Shown here piece by piece: positions 63,039 through 64,000 of a stretch of DNA of 64,000 nt. Source of the DNA: Opitutales bacterium UBA5694. GTDB lineage: Bacteria > Verrucomicrobiota > Verrucomicrobiia > Opitutales > Opitutaceae. Both the position numbers and the translations under genes were made by a program. The first letter of the stretch is position 1, and each line of letters begins with the position of its first letter. The DNA is taken from NCBI GenBank assembly GCA_002420185.1, contig DIHO01000019.1:310001-374000 (forward strand), read 5' to 3'. Below the pieces are notes generated by a model. The model was not told the origin of the DNA. It saw only the letters and a program-made list of their open reading frames with translations, and ran no database searches.

Positions 63039-63281
63039 CTACGCTTCGACCGTAACCTTGCGGCGCGTCTTGTCGAAAACGACAACACCGTCCTTCAGAG
63101 CAAATAAGGTATGGTCACGCCCCATTCCCACATTCAAGCCTGGGTGAAAGCGAGTTCCACGCTGACGCACGATTATGTTGCCAGCGATGACCTGCTGGCC
63201 ACCAAACTTTTTCACTCCAAGACGCTGAGATGCGCTGTCGCGTCCATTTTTACTGGTTCCTTGTCCTTTTTTGTGGGCCAT
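63039..63281 (-). CDS. rpmA: 50S ribosomal protein L27
   Basis: L27 (80 residues) in the peptidyl-transferase region of the large subunit. The MAHKKGQGTSKNGRDSASQRLGVK start, GNIIVRQRGTRFHPG and VGMGRDHTLFALKDG are textbook. Here it begins directly with the mature-type MAHKK, without the Firmicutes leader that is cleaved. It is 24 bp after rplU on the minus strand. Confidence 0.98.
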   Translation of the reverse strand: MAHKKGQGTSKNGRDSASQRLGVKKFGGQQVIAGNIIVRQRGTRFHPGLNVGMGRDHTLFALKDGVVVFDKTRRKVTVEA

Positions 63282-63305
63282 TTCTAGAAATACTCTCTTT
63301 GAGGA

Positions 63306-63620
63306 TTAAGACTCGATCGAATCAATTTTTATTACGGAAAGCTCTTGGCGATGGCCGCGGCGACGGTTGTAGCCCTTGCGCTTCTTCTTTTTGAAGATCA
63401 CGACTTTACGTCCACGCTTGTTTTCGAGGATGGTTGCTTTAACCATAGCCCCCTCAACAAAAGGAGCTCCGAGCTGAAAGCCATCGCCTTCACCGAGAGT
63501 GAGTACTTCACTGATCTCAATCTTCGATCCGGTTTCCGTTTCGGGGTAGCGATTTAGGATGAGAACGTCACCTTCTTGTACCGTGTACTGCTTGCCCTGT
63601 GTTTGAATGGTTGCTTTCAT
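63306..63620 (-). CDS. rplU: 50S ribosomal protein L21
   Basis: L21 (104 residues), binding 23S rRNA with L20. Start MKATIQTQGKQYTVQEGD, core LGAPFVEGAMVKATI, and the basic C-terminus KKKKRKGYNRRRGHRQ that contacts rRNA. It opens the rplU-rpmA operon, common to nearly all bacteria. Its promoter should lie in the ~70 bp shared with the methyltransferase gene. Confidence 0.98.
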   Translation of the reverse strand: MKATIQTQGKQYTVQEGDVLILNRYPETETGSKIEISEVLTLGEGDGFQLGAPFVEGAMVKATILENKRGRKVVIFKKKKRKGYNRRRGHRQELSVIKIDSIES

Positions 63621-63691
63621 TTGAAATAAGACCGCGTAATAAGGGGAGTTCTTCTCTGTGAATCAATCTTTTTTCTGAATATTTTCGATCT

Positions 63692-64000
63692 ATGAGGACC
63701 AATGATGACGGCCCCGTGAATATAAAGCGAATCAGAGAGTACTTTAATGACCCCAGGACTGTTGAACACTATGTGAGGGCAGTTGCCAATATCGGTCTTT
63801 GGAAATCTGAAGTTGCTTTGATAGAGAAATGGCTTGGTCGGAATGACCATGTCTTGGACCTTGGATGCGGGGCAGGGAGAATCGCACTCGGTTTGTGGAA
63901 AATGGGCTTTAAGCGTGTGGGAGGGGCCGACCTTTCTGAATCCATGGTCGCTGAAGCGCGCGATATAGCCGTTCACGAGGGGGCTATCATCGATTTCCGA
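63692..64000 (+). CDS. Class I SAM-dependent methyltransferase (3' end outside window)
   Basis: The first ~103 codons of an open frame running off the window end, from ATG 63692 (MRTNDDGPVNIKRIREYF). Motif I is VLDLGCGAGRIALGL, followed by GGADLSESMVAEARD, giving the SAM-binding Rossmann core. The substrate and total length are unknown. It is divergent from rplU. No Shine-Dalgarno site; a nearby in-frame alternative start is not better. Confidence 0.85.
   Translation, partial: MRTNDDGPVNIKRIREYFNDPRTVEHYVRAVANIGLWKSEVALIEKWLGRNDHVLDLGCGAGRIALGLWKMGFKRVGGADLSESMVAEARDIAVHEGAIIDFR

Noticed and set aside
1..64000. CRISPR arrays, prophage, insertion sequences, rRNA
   Set aside because: No regularly spaced direct repeats, transposase-like products, integrase or rRNA-like sequence recognised on either strand.

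Overview
The window looks like chromosomal DNA of a member of the PVC superphylum, most likely a Verrucomicrobiota of the Opitutia type. This is inferred from a DUF1552 / DUF1592-DUF1588 protein pair with planctomycete-type cytochrome domains, two sulfatases, a DUF6807 (PmoA-like) protein, a ppdK with a lysine-rich leader, and medium GC. No 16S gene is present to settle it. There is no CRISPR array, insertion sequence, prophage or convincing tRNA gene.

Layout. 1-8.6 kb: the end of a sulfatase with a C-terminal helical-repeat domain, a decayed beta-trefoil-like gene, a glycine-zipper lipoprotein, a Fur-box-like site, and the DUF1552/DUF1592 pair. 8.6-11.9 kb: a minus-strand run of ExoD-family protein, low-molecular-weight phosphatase, alr and tsaB. 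12-15.5 kb: the protein-quality-control block tig-clpP-clpX. 15.5-18.9 kb: small metabolic and regulatory genes (FAH-family hydrolase, DUF3817, DUF2237, DksA/TraR zinc finger, alpha/beta hydrolase). 19-27.8 kb: a sugar-acid and polysaccharide region with uxaE-uxaC behind a perfect 14-bp palindrome, DUF6807 protein, enolase-superfamily enzyme, a wrecked sugar-phosphate isomerase and a second sulfatase. 28-34.8 kb: a complete tripartite RND efflux operon ending in a strong terminator. 35-45.2 kb: a GNAT pseudogene, an HTH-metallo-beta-lactamase fusion, ABC-F ATPase, SDR, PhoX-like protein, HflX and pyruvate phosphate dikinase. 45.4-64 kb: housekeeping genes (tatC, hemL, nadE, maf, a TonB-like protein, M42 peptidase, dihydrolipoyl-dehydrogenase-like protein, a DJ-1 pseudogene, ebfC-recR, galE), a small ketosynthase-ACP-desaturase locus, rplU-rpmA and the start of a methyltransferase.

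The uronate genes, FAH-family enzyme, SDR, enolase-superfamily enzyme and sulfatases fit a life spent degrading sulfated or uronic-acid-rich polysaccharides. The DUF1552/DUF1592 pair fits the same lifestyle, though its biochemistry is unknown.

Two window-wide traits stand out. At least three genes, and probably four or more, are in visible decay (sugar isomerase, GNAT, DJ-1, beta-trefoil-like) beside intact neighbours. Most genes also lack a recognisable Shine-Dalgarno sequence. The least explained content is the three-gene ketosynthase-ACP-FAD desaturase locus with an internal terminator, a TolC-like protein with a planctomycete-cytochrome-like insertion, an HTH-metallohydrolase fusion, and a TatC with a very acidic tail of about 95 residues.
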